From JAJDIA01 sp031555505 (GTDB lineage: Bacteria > Bacteroidota > Bacteroidia > Bacteroidales > Tannerellaceae), in NCBI GenBank assembly GCA_031555505.1, contig JAVBUH010000014.1:27337-91336 (forward strand): DNA of 64,000 nucleotides. Direction: 5' to 3'. The notes under the pieces are model-generated. The model was given only the letters and a program-made list of their open reading frames with translations, made no database searches and was not told the DNA's origin. Each line of letters opens with the position of its first letter. The stretch's first letter is position 1. The position numbers and the translations under genes were made by a program. This document shows positions 25,259 to 34,450 of the stretch, piece after piece.

Positions 25259-26407
25259 TTATTTGATGGTGTAAGAAAGTTCGTTGGGAATCCAATCTTC
25301 CGTGTAGCACTTCACGGTTACTTCGATATCATCATAGTTCAATGCATTCATTGTTACATTCAGGCGATAGAGGTTGCCACCAACTACGCTGCCCTTGTCA
25401 ATGATGATCTCTTTCGTTTTTCTATCCTGGCCACCTACAGTGTAATAGATGCGAACAGAAACCGGTTTTTTGTTATCGTCGAAGTTAACGCCGTCATTTC
25501 CATCATTACGGAAAGAGTATACTACCAATTTTTCAGTTTCATTAAATTCATAAGCTGCATTGTCTGCTTTCGTTGCATCGTATACCTTGATGTCGTATGC
25601 TTTAGAGCTTACAGAACTGGGTACGTAACAATCAACGCCTGCAATTTGTTCGGCCTGTGCATCTTTATTTGTGAAGCTAACTTTGTACAAGTTTGAGAAT
25701 TCAATCTTTTTCAATACTACGTCTTGCGGGATTGACAGGTCGTTGAAGCCGGTGATTGCAAAAGAAGCAACTTCGATGCGGGCTTCGAGCTGGGTGAGTT
25801 GAACCTGTACGTTAACGGCATGTTTTACTTGCGCTTCTTCGATAGTGGCATAACCCGGGTAACCTTCCCAGTTGCTGTCGATTACTACATTGCCTGTACC
25901 AACTTTTACAAACTTACCGTATTCGGAGGTAGTTTGGATTGCGTCCTGGATCTGTCCCAGTGTTGTGAATTTTTCAAACTTGATAGAACTGTTGGCTACT
26001 ACCATTACTTTGTAGTTCTTAGCGTCGCCTACTTTTACAACGAATTTAACGGTGTCGAGTGCAGTCAGTTCGTCTACGCTATTGGTTCCTTTATATACAG
26101 TACCGTTTGCTTTTTTTACGCTGCAGCCGTCGATAGCTTTGATTACCTTGCTTTCGCCATCTAATAATATAAGCGAGCAATTGGTGATATTGCTTTCGGC
26201 TACTGTTGGGTCTTCATAACCTTCGGCTGCACGTGTAGCGATACCTTTCGGCATATCGATGTTCAGAGAGATGGCGGCCTGGCCTGCGAGTGCGGGGACA
26301 TTGTTGTTCTTCGCGTTGTCGATGTTGTTGATCAACTCATCATCCATTGAGCAGGAAAATACTGCGAAGAGCATGCATACGATTGTAAGGGTATTCTTAA
26401 GTGCCAT
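25259..26407 (-). CDS. Fimbrillin-like lipoprotein of 382 aa, module 2
   Basis: First gene of module 2. The leader MALKNTLTIVCMLFAVFSC (Cys19) is followed by SMDDE and the site IATRA (Arg59). The body has the FimA/Mfa-type strands (CSLILLDGESKVIKAIDG, VKFVVKVGDAKNYKVMVVANSS, VQVQLTQLEARIEVASFAITGFNDLSIPQDV). The end (NVTMNALNYDDIEVTVKCYTEDWIPNELSYTI) looks like the C-terminal donor strand. It is highly similar to the 382 aa gene of module 1 (same length, near-identical N-terminus). It lies 35 bases downstream of a complete shared promoter element. Confidence 0.85.
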   Translation of the reverse strand: MALKNTLTIVCMLFAVFSCSMDDELINNIDNAKNNNVPALAGQAAISLNIDMPKGIATRAAEGYEDPTVAESNITNCSLILLDGESKVIKAIDGCSVKKANGTVYKGTNSVDELTALDTVKFVVKVGDAKNYKVMVVANSSIKFEKFTTLGQIQDAIQTTSEYGKFVKVGTGNVVIDSNWEGYPGYATIEEAQVKHAVNVQVQLTQLEARIEVASFAITGFNDLSIPQDVVLKKIEFSNLYKVSFTNKDAQAEQIAGVDCYVPSSVSSKAYDIKVYDATKADNAAYEFNETEKLVVYSFRNDGNDGVNFDDNKKPVSVRIYYTVGGQDRKTKEIIIDKGSVVGGNLYRLNVTMNALNYDDIEVTVKCYTEDWIPNELSYTIK

Positions 26408-26442
26408 AACGGTGTATTTTTTTACATTGTTCGTTTCTGATG

Positions 26443-26510
26443 CAAAAATAGAGGGATGATCTGAGAGGGGAGGTAGGCGATAATTTCAATTTATAGTGGT
26501 ACATCTACCA
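26443..26510 (-). promoter_or_regulatory. Shared fimbrial promoter element, module 2
   Basis: Distal TGGTA-CATC-TACCA (26497-26510), proximal GGTAGGCG (26472-26479), 21 bp, -7 box TATTTTTG on the minus strand (26443-26450), then 35 bp to the ATG. The AATTGAAA block lies between the two boxes. Confidence 0.85.
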
Positions 26511-26657
26511 TCCTGTCAGATTGAGATGAATACCCTTAAAAACGAGATTTTTTGCATAAAACTTTACAGAAAAGGGCTACAGGGAGGGTAAGAAAATCAA
26601 AAAGGGGGGTATGTATAAAAATATGAGGGTAGTACAGCTATAAATAAGCGTATTGGC
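26511..26657. other. Gap between the fimbrial modules
   Basis: About 150 bases of AT-rich DNA with several G-runs (GGAGGGTAAG, GGGGGGTATG, GAGGGTAGTA). These may be weak extra operator half-sites; no gene is seen. Confidence 0.4.
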
Positions 26658-26693
26658 AAAAAAGACTCCTGCCCGCCCGGGCAGGAGTCTTTT
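26658..26693 (-). terminator. Terminator of fimbrial module 1
   Basis: A 15-bp stem (26660-26674 / 26679-26693) with the same AAGACTCCTGCCC core as the module 2 terminator; minus-strand T run follows. Confidence 0.9.
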
Positions 26694-26735
26694 GAAACGG
26701 CTAAAAAATCCCTCAATTTCTGTCAAGTAATACCT

Positions 26736-29489
26736 TTATTCTATGTCCTTTACGCAGCGGATGTATTGTTTGCCATCGGGCATCAGTGTCATGTATCCGT
26801 TTGAGAATGAGAATCCGGTGCGTGTCTGGTTGGCCGGGCTCCGGGTAAATTCCCTGTCGTTTTCATAATCCCAGAATGAGTAGTAGGTGGAGGCAAACAT
26901 ACCGCCGTCTTCACTGTTTGTAAGCCCACCCACGGTTGTGAACAAAATCATTTCACGCTGGCTGGGCGCACGCCATCCGGGACCGAATTTCTTTACACAC
27001 GGATTGTCTTTTCCGTTTACGGCTGCTGCTGTTGTCTTCCAGTCTTTAGCCTGCTGTCTGTCGTTCACCTTGATCAGCGTTTTGGCTACCTGGATTTTGG
27101 GGTACAACTTATTATTGTCTTCGTATTCGTTGTGCAGGCTCATCTGGCTGTTTAATTTGCTGCGGAGTGACGACTGTGTGAGGCGTCCGTTCACTTCAAG
27201 CACGATGTAGTCTCTATTGTCTGTTGTTTTTTCGGCGATTTGGAGTGATGCACCTTTGCCGAGGTTGCGGGCGCAACGTATATGATACTTGCCATATCCC
27301 AGCCGTGGATCTGCATATTCGTTGAGGTTCAGGCTCACGGCATTGCCTTCTTCGGCCCAGTAGAGGTCGCCCCCTGCGCTGGCAAAGTGGTAGAATTCCC
27401 ATTTCCTGGCATTCCTGTATTTAGCGGGATAGAGGCGGGCTTCTTCGGGTAGGGCGTCGGTGCCTGTCCAGAGGTACTGGTACTGGTTAATGGCCGGGAG
27501 ATACCATTTGATTTCATTGTCGTCTATGCGGCCATTCCCGTTCTCGTCGCGGTTACGGCTCATACAGGCGGCGTAGGCCTTAGCCCGTGTTGGATTGTCG
27601 GGGTTGATATCAGTATCCTGCCAAGAGGTTACGCGGTTGTCTTTCAGTTCCTGTTTCATATTGCCCAACCCGTTCCACTTTTCGTTGCGGTTGCGTGCGG
27701 TACTGCCATATTCGAGACCGGCCTTGGCCTCGCTTTCGAGAGATAAGCCTTCGGGCAGGTTTTCATTCACCCATTCGATGCCGAAGGTCTGTGCGTCAGC
27801 CACTTCATCACTGGCCATGTTGTAGATGGAAGTGATGGGTTTCTGCTTGATCACGTACTTGGCCGAAGAGACCGAACTGTTGCCGCCCTGGCTGCGCGTA
27901 AGGGCGATCAGCATCATACGCGATTTGTTTTCGCCTTCGGTGGCGCTGTAGTTCACAAAACTGTACAGGGGCAGATCGGTGTAATAGTTTTCGGCAATGT
28001 AGGCGTAGAAACTTACATCTTCGCTGCCAAATGCATTTTCTTTGAAGGCGGCAGACAGTTCCTGGATGGTCATCAGTCCGGCCGATCTGCTACCCGCTGT
28101 AAATACAGGCCCGTTGGGCAGTGCGTCGGCGGCCGCTTTTTCCATGAAGAGCACCCAGTCGGTATCCTGGCCGTCGCTTTTCAGCGTGTTCACGTCTTCA
28201 TACTGGAAGCCGGTCTTAGCGGTTTGGATACCGCAGAGGAAATCGTTCACTTCGGTACCGGCTTCAAAGTTCAGCAACAACCGGTTATAGTGGGCGTCGA
28301 CGGATAGTACGTCTGCATCGGCAAACCGGATGTCGCCGTCGGCACGGTGGGTCTCCTCACCAACGTTTCCTTCTATGATTATCTTTTCCGCACCCTGGAT
28401 GGTTATATTGTAGGTATATTTATGGTTGCGCAGCGCGGAATAGTCGTCAACGGCGTTGATATAACCCAAGTGGATGAAGTAGGTCACTTCACCGGTTCCC
28501 ATTTCCACCGGGAATTCCTCCTTTAGGGGATTGGCTTCCCAGCCTGTATATTTCCCCTTGAGGACGATGTAGGTGGCTTTCCCGTTTTCGGGATAGTTGG
28601 CAGGGTTTTCCCGCCAGTCGGCTTCCGCATACGTATTCTCCATGGCGCCTTCATAACTCGTTTTGGCTTGCTGCCGGTTTTCGAGGAGGTAGAAGCTGAA
28701 TGAATTGTTGGACACACCCTGTGGAATGGTGCTGAACACATCGCCCGGGGTTCCCGCACCGGCCTGTTTGTGCAGATAGACCGACATCGGCGCGTTGACT
28801 ACCTGCCAGGAGGTAGGAATAAAGCTCACAACCTTGTCTCCGGCCGTCTTTATATTAAATGTAAATGAAGATACTGTACGCACCAATTGGATTTGGCCCG
28901 GAGTAGAGGTGGCTATGGTGCCGTTTTCAGTGACCACACAAGAACCGTCTCCCGGCAGTTCATCTCCGTTGGCCGCCGAGGCTGCAAAGAAACCGGTCAT
29001 CAGGAAGCGTGCGTCGCCCCAGGTTACCTGTCCGGCGCTCATGGTGGCGGATTGGGCTTTCCAATCGTCTAATGTATTGTCGGCAGATTGGGTAAAGGCA
29101 TCGATCTCAGTTTTCAGGTCTACTCCCTCCCTGGTGAAGCTGTTGGCCGTTACGTTGGCTGCGGCATAGATATAGTTTTTGCCGGAGAGCAGGGTTACCT
29201 TTACCCGGTTGCCTCCCAGGCTTGCCAATGAGTCACTGCTGAAATACTGGGCGGTCGAGAATTTGCCTTCCTTGGTGAATACCAACACATAGAGGTCGTT
29301 CACCCGGTTTTCTTCTTCCGGGGTAGCCTTTGTTAGTTGTTTGTTTTCAGAAGGGCGGAACGTAAACGTGGCTGTTACCGGCATCCCTTCAATGATCTTT
29401 GGAGTGGGGTCTGTCCGGAAATCTTCCTCCGCGCACGACGCGAGCAACAGGCATCCGGTGAGTAGGCTGAATATATTTAATCGTTTCAT
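26736..29489 (-). CDS. Large DUF4906-type fimbrial tip-like lipoprotein, module 1
   Basis: The start at 29489 (MKRLNIFSLLTGCLLLASC) is chosen over 29549 because it gives a lipobox leader and avoids overlap with the upstream gene. That makes 917 residues. Layout equals the module 2 paralogue: Cys19, T-K-A site at Lys54, fimbrillin-like half with DUF4906 features (TYFIHLGYINAVDDYSALRNHKYTYNITIQG), then an EF-hand-like loop D648-E659 (DENGNGRIDDNE), WYLPAINQYQYLWTGTDALPEEARLYP, GPGWRAPSQREMILFTTVGG and IRCVKDIE at the end. It is the last gene of module 1, before a strong terminator. Confidence 0.85.
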   Translation of the reverse strand: MKRLNIFSLLTGCLLLASCAEEDFRTDPTPKIIEGMPVTATFTFRPSENKQLTKATPEEENRVNDLYVLVFTKEGKFSTAQYFSSDSLASLGGNRVKVTLLSGKNYIYAAANVTANSFTREGVDLKTEIDAFTQSADNTLDDWKAQSATMSAGQVTWGDARFLMTGFFAASAANGDELPGDGSCVVTENGTIATSTPGQIQLVRTVSSFTFNIKTAGDKVVSFIPTSWQVVNAPMSVYLHKQAGAGTPGDVFSTIPQGVSNNSFSFYLLENRQQAKTSYEGAMENTYAEADWRENPANYPENGKATYIVLKGKYTGWEANPLKEEFPVEMGTGEVTYFIHLGYINAVDDYSALRNHKYTYNITIQGAEKIIIEGNVGEETHRADGDIRFADADVLSVDAHYNRLLLNFEAGTEVNDFLCGIQTAKTGFQYEDVNTLKSDGQDTDWVLFMEKAAADALPNGPVFTAGSRSAGLMTIQELSAAFKENAFGSEDVSFYAYIAENYYTDLPLYSFVNYSATEGENKSRMMLIALTRSQGGNSSVSSAKYVIKQKPITSIYNMASDEVADAQTFGIEWVNENLPEGLSLESEAKAGLEYGSTARNRNEKWNGLGNMKQELKDNRVTSWQDTDINPDNPTRAKAYAACMSRNRDENGNGRIDDNEIKWYLPAINQYQYLWTGTDALPEEARLYPAKYRNARKWEFYHFASAGGDLYWAEEGNAVSLNLNEYADPRLGYGKYHIRCARNLGKGASLQIAEKTTDNRDYIVLEVNGRLTQSSLRSKLNSQMSLHNEYEDNNKLYPKIQVAKTLIKVNDRQQAKDWKTTAAAVNGKDNPCVKKFGPGWRAPSQREMILFTTVGGLTNSEDGGMFASTYYSFWDYENDREFTRSPANQTRTGFSFSNGYMTLMPDGKQYIRCVKDIE

Positions 29490-29514
29490 AATGGCGTGTT
29501 GTTTATCGTTATAG

Positions 29515-31122
29515 TTATTCAAAAGGAGGTATGTCTTTGGATTTTTCATTCCATTCTACGACGCGGTAGTCCAGTAAAGGTTCATGAATAACCGACTGGA
29601 AGATCACATCGAGCCAATACAGGTTGCCCGCTTTGAAACCATTCGTATCACAATCCGGATCGGTCTCTTTCGGGTTGACCCTGATCTCAAAGCTGCCGGG
29701 GATCGTTTGCGTGCCTGCATCTTCCGTAAAGCCGCTACCGGGTATGGGGTCGCTGCTTATGGTGATCTCCACGGGCACAAACTTGGAATCGATACCATTC
29801 CCCCAGCCACTTTCTTGATTTAAAGTGTGGGTGCTTATCCAAATACCGTGCATACCGGTGATGGCGTAGGTTTCATAGTATCTTACCGTCCCTTTTTCGA
29901 ATTTACCATCTATTCGGATGGATAATGCTTCCGCATGGTCGTTCTCCGGGTTTTCCACACTACCATACAATGGCTTCTCATACGTATAGAAAGTCAGGTG
30001 GAATGCGGTGGAGATCCGTCCATGCGCTTCGTCAAATGTTTCAGCCCAATCGCCGGGAGTATGGAGCGCAATCGCTGTGCCCGGTATGATGAGGTGGGTT
30101 TGTGTTTGAATGTTATTTACGGAGATTTGGTCTATCAGTAAGGTCCATTGATTGATATAGGTCACAGAGTCGATAGTCATATCGCCCTCCACATGTGCCA
30201 TAAAGGCGGTAATGGTTTGATATCCCCCTGTATTGCCATTCAGGTTGGGATTCCAATAGTGTAAGTCGTTTTTATAGACATGATTTACTTCGCACTGCCC
30301 GTTATTGCCTTGGTTAAGCTGGCATTTCCACACATAAAAACTTCCGACCTCCGGGACCGTAAGATTAGGAGCGGATGGTCTGTCGTTTTGATTGTTGAGC
30401 GAGAAACCACTTGAGGATTTATGTATCTCATTAAAAACCCTTGAAACACCCATCGGCAATTCGGCCGTAGGGCGCCCCAATGTGTCAGGATCCATATTGA
30501 GCGTAATGTTCAGGTCTATCCGGGCGGCCAGTTGGGTCATGGGTACCACGATCTCACTGGTATAATTCTGCGGGGTTAGTTTGCCGGTTCCTTTCAGGTC
30601 TACATACCCTGTTTTGATCAGCTTCTTTGCATCGAATTCGGAGGGCTTGGTAAAGGCCGTGGACACTGCCGCCTCTTCAAACGCGGTATAGGTGGTGAGA
30701 GCCGTATAGTCTGCCGGGGGGTTGGCAATGACCAGGATGCGCACATCGCCGGTTTTGGCTGGCACCTCTTTCAGCAGGTATGCTTTCTTGTTTTCATGCC
30801 GTATGTTTAAGCTATCCATACCCCCTCCTGCGATAGATATCGCTACGGGTGTGCCGATCATTGCGCCGGGTGTACCATCCGTATCCAGCCGGAATACGGC
30901 TACTACGCAATCGGATACCTCTAATTCATCGTTGGTGGCGTAGGTATAATTGGAAGCCACATCCGACCCTGCTTTTGTCTGTACTTCAGCCATTTTCAGC
31001 GATAGGTTAAGGACAATGTCTTCGCCTTCTACAGCTGGCGTCGTGTCAGCAATGTCTTCGGCGACGCACGAGAATAACATCCCTGCTACCGATATGGTTA
31101 CGAATATGTTCTTTAGTTTCAT
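29515..31122 (-). CDS. Fimbrillin-like lipoprotein of 535 aa, module 1
   Basis: MKLKNIFVTISVAGMLFSC leader (Cys19), acidic residues, cleavage site VQTKA (Lys50). FimA/Mfa-like features are shared with the 525 aa paralogue: VPAKTGDVRILVIANPPADY, EIVVPMTQLAARIDLNITLNM, WTLLIDQISVNNIQTQTHLI, and a final DYRVVEWNEKSKDIPPF strand. The middle of the protein (residues 230-330) is divergent between the two copies and contains several Cys. The large DUF4906 gene starts 25 bases later, and the 382 aa gene ends 56 bases upstream. Confidence 0.82.
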   Translation of the reverse strand: MKLKNIFVTISVAGMLFSCVAEDIADTTPAVEGEDIVLNLSLKMAEVQTKAGSDVASNYTYATNDELEVSDCVVAVFRLDTDGTPGAMIGTPVAISIAGGGMDSLNIRHENKKAYLLKEVPAKTGDVRILVIANPPADYTALTTYTAFEEAAVSTAFTKPSEFDAKKLIKTGYVDLKGTGKLTPQNYTSEIVVPMTQLAARIDLNITLNMDPDTLGRPTAELPMGVSRVFNEIHKSSSGFSLNNQNDRPSAPNLTVPEVGSFYVWKCQLNQGNNGQCEVNHVYKNDLHYWNPNLNGNTGGYQTITAFMAHVEGDMTIDSVTYINQWTLLIDQISVNNIQTQTHLIIPGTAIALHTPGDWAETFDEAHGRISTAFHLTFYTYEKPLYGSVENPENDHAEALSIRIDGKFEKGTVRYYETYAITGMHGIWISTHTLNQESGWGNGIDSKFVPVEITISSDPIPGSGFTEDAGTQTIPGSFEIRVNPKETDPDCDTNGFKAGNLYWLDVIFQSVIHEPLLDYRVVEWNEKSKDIPPFE

Positions 31123-31178
31123 GACGTATGTAATTTGTGTTTATTTGTTCGTTTTTCATTTTGGCTGTTATCTTCGGG

Positions 31179-32327
31179 CTAGAATATATAGGATAGTTTA
31201 TTGAACTCCCAATCCAGCGTGTAGCACTTCACCGAGACTTCGATATCGTCATAGTTCAGTGCATCCATCGTTACCTTCAGGCGGTAGAGGTTGCCCCCGA
31301 TTACGCTGCCCGGATCATCATCAACCTGATTGATCACGATCACTTTCGTTTTTCGCTCCTCGCCCCCTACCGTATAATAAAGGCGGACAGCAACAGGAAA
31401 CTCGCCGTTGGTGTTGCGGAACGAGTAGCATACGGGTTTGTTGAGGTCGGTAAACGTGTAGGGTACGTTGGCAGCACCCAGCGCCGCTTTGTAGATGTAG
31501 ATTTGCTCTTCACCCGCAGCACTGTACGTAAAAGATTTGGTTGTGTAATAGTTTTCAGGAGGCGTTTGTGTTACCTGGGCGTCTTTATCGGTAAAGCTTT
31601 GTGTATATAAATTGGCGATCTCTATTTTTTTCAATAACACATCCTGCGGAACAGACAGGCTGTTGAAACCCTTTATCTCGAAAGAGGCCACTTCGATGCG
31701 TGCTTCGAGCTGGGTGAGTTCCACTTGTACGTTCACGGCATCACCTGTTTGCGCTTCTTCGATGGTGGTATAGCCCGGGTAACCATTCCAATTGCTGTCT
31801 ATTACCACATTGCCTGTACCCACCTTTACAAACTTGCCATATTCGGCGGAAGTCTGGATTTTGTCCTGGATTTGTGCCAGTGTGGTGAATCCTGCAAACT
31901 TGATAGAGCTGTTGGCAATAACCATTACTTTATAGTCTTTGGCGTCACCTACTTTTACAATGAATTTAACGGTATCGAATGCCGTCAGGTTATCCGCGTC
32001 ATTGCTACCTTTATATACGGTGCCGGTTGCAACTTTTACGCTGGCGTCGTCGATAGCCTTGATTACCTTGCCTTCACCATCTATTAATATAAGAGAGCAA
32101 TGATCGATGGTACGTTCGGCATCTGTCGGGTCTGCATAACCTTCGGCTGCGCGTGTAGCAATACTTTTCGGCATATCGATATGGAGAGAGATAGCAGCCT
32201 GACCTGCGCGTGCGGGTTCATTGTTCTTCTTCGCCTTGTCGATGTCGTTAATCAGTTCGTCTTCCATGGAACAGGAAAATGCTGCGAACAGCATACTGGC
32301 GATCAAAAGGAAATTCTTGACGTTCAT
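31179..32327 (-). CDS. Fimbrillin-like lipoprotein of 382 aa, module 1
   Basis: First gene of module 1: MNVKNFLLIASMLFAAFSC (Cys19), SMEDE, cleavage site IATRA (Arg59). It shares long identical stretches with the module 2 copy (AGQAAISL, FVKVGTGNVVIDSNW, QLTQLEARIEVASF, MDALNYDDIEVSVKCYT). Differences cluster in residues 240-330, the part likely exposed on the fibre. It lies 52 bases downstream of a complete shared promoter element. Confidence 0.85.
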   Translation of the reverse strand: MNVKNFLLIASMLFAAFSCSMEDELINDIDKAKKNNEPARAGQAAISLHIDMPKSIATRAAEGYADPTDAERTIDHCSLILIDGEGKVIKAIDDASVKVATGTVYKGSNDADNLTAFDTVKFIVKVGDAKDYKVMVIANSSIKFAGFTTLAQIQDKIQTSAEYGKFVKVGTGNVVIDSNWNGYPGYTTIEEAQTGDAVNVQVELTQLEARIEVASFEIKGFNSLSVPQDVLLKKIEIANLYTQSFTDKDAQVTQTPPENYYTTKSFTYSAAGEEQIYIYKAALGAANVPYTFTDLNKPVCYSFRNTNGEFPVAVRLYYTVGGEERKTKVIVINQVDDDPGSVIGGNLYRLKVTMDALNYDDIEVSVKCYTLDWEFNKLSYIF

Positions 32328-32379
32328 GATTGGTTATTTTATTATTTGTGTTTTGTCTTTGTTTAAGCGTCTGTGAAAG

Positions 32380-32447
32380 CAAAAGTAGGCCAATCGGCGG
32401 AAACGTGAGATAGGCGAATAGTTCAACTTTTAGGGGTAAAACTACCA
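32380..32447 (-). promoter_or_regulatory. Shared fimbrial promoter element, module 1
   Basis: Distal GGGTA-AAAC-TACCA (32434-32447), AAAGTTGAA block, proximal GATAGGCG (32409-32416), 21 bp, -7 box TACTTTTG on the minus strand (32380-32387). Confidence 0.85.
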
Positions 32448-32585
32448 ACTTTCAGGCGGTTGAGAGAGATACCTTTGAAAGGATAGAAATACCCTGCATT
32501 CGGGTGGTAAACAGCATGGTTTGGATAGGTTACAGGGTAATAGTTCTGGGGTTACTTCCCGCACAGCAAGCGGCTTTGGGGCATT

Positions 32586-32615
32586 AAAAAACCTTATGCC
32601 CGGTGAGGCATAAGG
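32586..32615 (-). terminator. Terminator after the 113 aa gene
   Basis: A 9-bp stem CCTTATGCC with its complement (32592-32600 / 32607-32615) and a minus-strand T run (32586-32591). Confidence 0.85.
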
Positions 32616-32659
32616 TGTATTCTATTTTTTGAAAAGTCGCAAAAACAGGCCGATTGGTT

Positions 32660-33001
32660 TTATTGGTGCATTTTGCTGAGCCACTCTTTTTTCCATTCGG
32701 GAAAACCGTTCACTTTCTCTTCGAGGATGAACTGCAGGCGACCGTCGGCTACCAGTTTGAGTGTGAGGCCGGACAAGATGTCGGACAGTTCGTCCATCGT
32801 AAAGCAGGCTTTGACAAGCACCACATCGTAACCGTCTTCTACCACTTCGCGGCAGATGGTGACAGACGGCTTCTGGCTGGCCAGATGAAACGCGGAGCGT
32901 TCATAGGCACACCAGTCATCACCTTCGAGGTACATGATGATTTGGTTGGTGTTGTCTATTTCGTGAAACAATACGTGTTCAATATCCTTGGCCTGTATCA
33001 T
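32660..33001 (-). CDS. Small conserved protein, paralogue of the 115 aa gene at 12.2 kb
   Basis: A 113-residue protein without a signal peptide, of unknown function. It matches the protein at 12226-12573 across its whole length (MYLEGDDWCAYERSA, DGYDVVLVKACF, GFPEWKKEWLSKM). It sits between a perfect hairpin terminator (33039-33080) and its own terminator. It is therefore probably transcribed from read-through, or from a promoter hidden in the hairpin region. The same small protein next to two different fimbrial operons points to a linked but unidentified role. Confidence 0.72.
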   Translation of the reverse strand: MIQAKDIEHVLFHEIDNTNQIIMYLEGDDWCAYERSAFHLASQKPSVTICREVVEDGYDVVLVKACFTMDELSDILSGLTLKLVADGRLQFILEEKVNGFPEWKKEWLSKMHQ

Positions 33002-33038
33002 AATTGTTTAGAGAATTAAGAGAGTGTATCAGTTTGCA

Positions 33039-33080
33039 AATATACAAAAGGCTTTGAACATTCAAAGCCTTTTGTATATT
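33039..33080 (-). terminator. Perfect 20-bp hairpin ending the anchor/accessory fimbrial operon
   Basis: 20-bp arms (33039-33058 / 33061-33080) without mismatch and a 2-base loop; A and T tracts at both ends make it usable in either direction. Confidence 0.85.
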
Positions 33081-33097
33081 TTGCGGTGTGTTATTTT

Positions 33098-34405
33098 TTA
33101 TTTGTCTTCTTCACCTGTGGCATTCTGTTCAATTACGTACCAGTCTTTCAATGTAACCTGGGCCGCAATGCCTGCGTTGAGTGGGATAGAATCTACTACG
33201 CTTGAACCGGTTCCGGTGAGTGTGGCATCCACGCGGTAGATGGTATTGTGTTTTACATAGGTGGTAACTTTGTTGGAACCTGTTCCTGTCTCATTTTTCA
33301 ACACAATATGATAATATCTTTTACCCAGGTCGGATCCGTTGGCGGATGTGATGTTTCCCATCAGCACCAGGCGGGTGGCGTAGGGATTGAGTTCGACAGC
33401 CGTTCCGGTAAAGGTAGAGGCTACGTTGTTGTTTTCGAACATGTAGGAAACAAACAGATCATCGTTATCAAATTCGTGGACTGTTTCCTGATCTTTAATT
33501 TCAAGGGTTCCATATTTTTTACCCAGCATCGCATTCATGTTATTTGACGGGTGAACCAGGTGTTGGTTTGTTACTTCAAACGCTTCCATGCTACCACGCC
33601 AGAAAGGAGCTGCTGTGTTTTCAACCAGGTTCGTGATATCCGTGAAACGAGAAGTTTCTCTTACGTTCACCAGGAATACAGAATCCAGACGGAAAGTAGC
33701 ACCTTCGTAGGCTCCGTCTTTGAAAGCGGCGCTCAGGGCTACCAGTTCCACGCGGGCGTTGAGGCGGGTCATCGGGACATGTACATCTGTGCCATATCCT
33801 GTGGTGGGGAGCACCAGCGGTTGGGTGTGATCTCCTGGTACAACAAAGCCATTATCCTTGATCCAGTTTTCCGAATCTTTTACCAGGTTTTTTACCGTAA
33901 GTATTTCACTAACCATCGGTAATACCGGTGCAGCGCTGAATTTATAGTCAGTGATTGGCTGTGTGTATAAAACATCGGCCAAATCGGTTAGTTTGGTTGC
34001 ACCCTGTACGTTACTTTTTGCATTGGCTACAAGCACTACACTGAACTGAGTGGTAGAATAAGGATCTGTGTCTTTATAGTCAGCGATCCGTACTTTGATA
34101 TGGCCGATGCGGTCGATAGATACCCCGGGGTTTGCTGTATTGGCTGTATCTTTTATTGTAACCAGATTGCCGTTTACGTCAAACACCAATGCGGTGAGGT
34201 TGTTGATCATCCGTTCGTTGTCTTCGCCATTTTCAGGGTCTCCGTTTTCGTAGGTAGCCTTTGTCATTGCCAGCCCGTCGGTTACGCCGATGGAGATATA
34301 GGCATCGGTATCGCCCAGCGGTTGGGGAGGTGTGTCGGTGTCGTCGGAGCAGGCAGTGAATAGGGCGGCTCCGATAAAAGTCAAGAATAAATATTTGAGT
34401 TTCAT
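33098..34405 (-). CDS. Fimbrial accessory subunit, Mfa-type lipoprotein
   Basis: A 435-residue lipoprotein (MKLKYLFLTFIGAALFTAC, Cys19) with a T-K-A site (Lys49). Mfa1/FimA-type features are AYISIGVTDGLAMTKA, MINNLTALVFDVNGNLV, FSVVLVANAKSNV, VPMTRLNARVELVALSAAF, TFRLDSVFLVNVRETSRF, VKHNTIYRVDATLTG and a final VTLKDWYVIEQN strand. It is last in the operon 36518-37921, 35542-36465, 34451-35500, 33098-34405, and could be a distal (tip) component like Mfa3-5 of Porphyromonas; this is inferred from gene order only. A perfect hairpin follows. Confidence 0.85.
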   Translation of the reverse strand: MKLKYLFLTFIGAALFTACSDDTDTPPQPLGDTDAYISIGVTDGLAMTKATYENGDPENGEDNERMINNLTALVFDVNGNLVTIKDTANTANPGVSIDRIGHIKVRIADYKDTDPYSTTQFSVVLVANAKSNVQGATKLTDLADVLYTQPITDYKFSAAPVLPMVSEILTVKNLVKDSENWIKDNGFVVPGDHTQPLVLPTTGYGTDVHVPMTRLNARVELVALSAAFKDGAYEGATFRLDSVFLVNVRETSRFTDITNLVENTAAPFWRGSMEAFEVTNQHLVHPSNNMNAMLGKKYGTLEIKDQETVHEFDNDDLFVSYMFENNNVASTFTGTAVELNPYATRLVLMGNITSANGSDLGKRYYHIVLKNETGTGSNKVTTYVKHNTIYRVDATLTGTGSSVVDSIPLNAGIAAQVTLKDWYVIEQNATGEEDK

Positions 34406-34450
34406 ATTATGTCTTCTTTATGGTTCATATTCTGTTTACAGGAACGGGTA

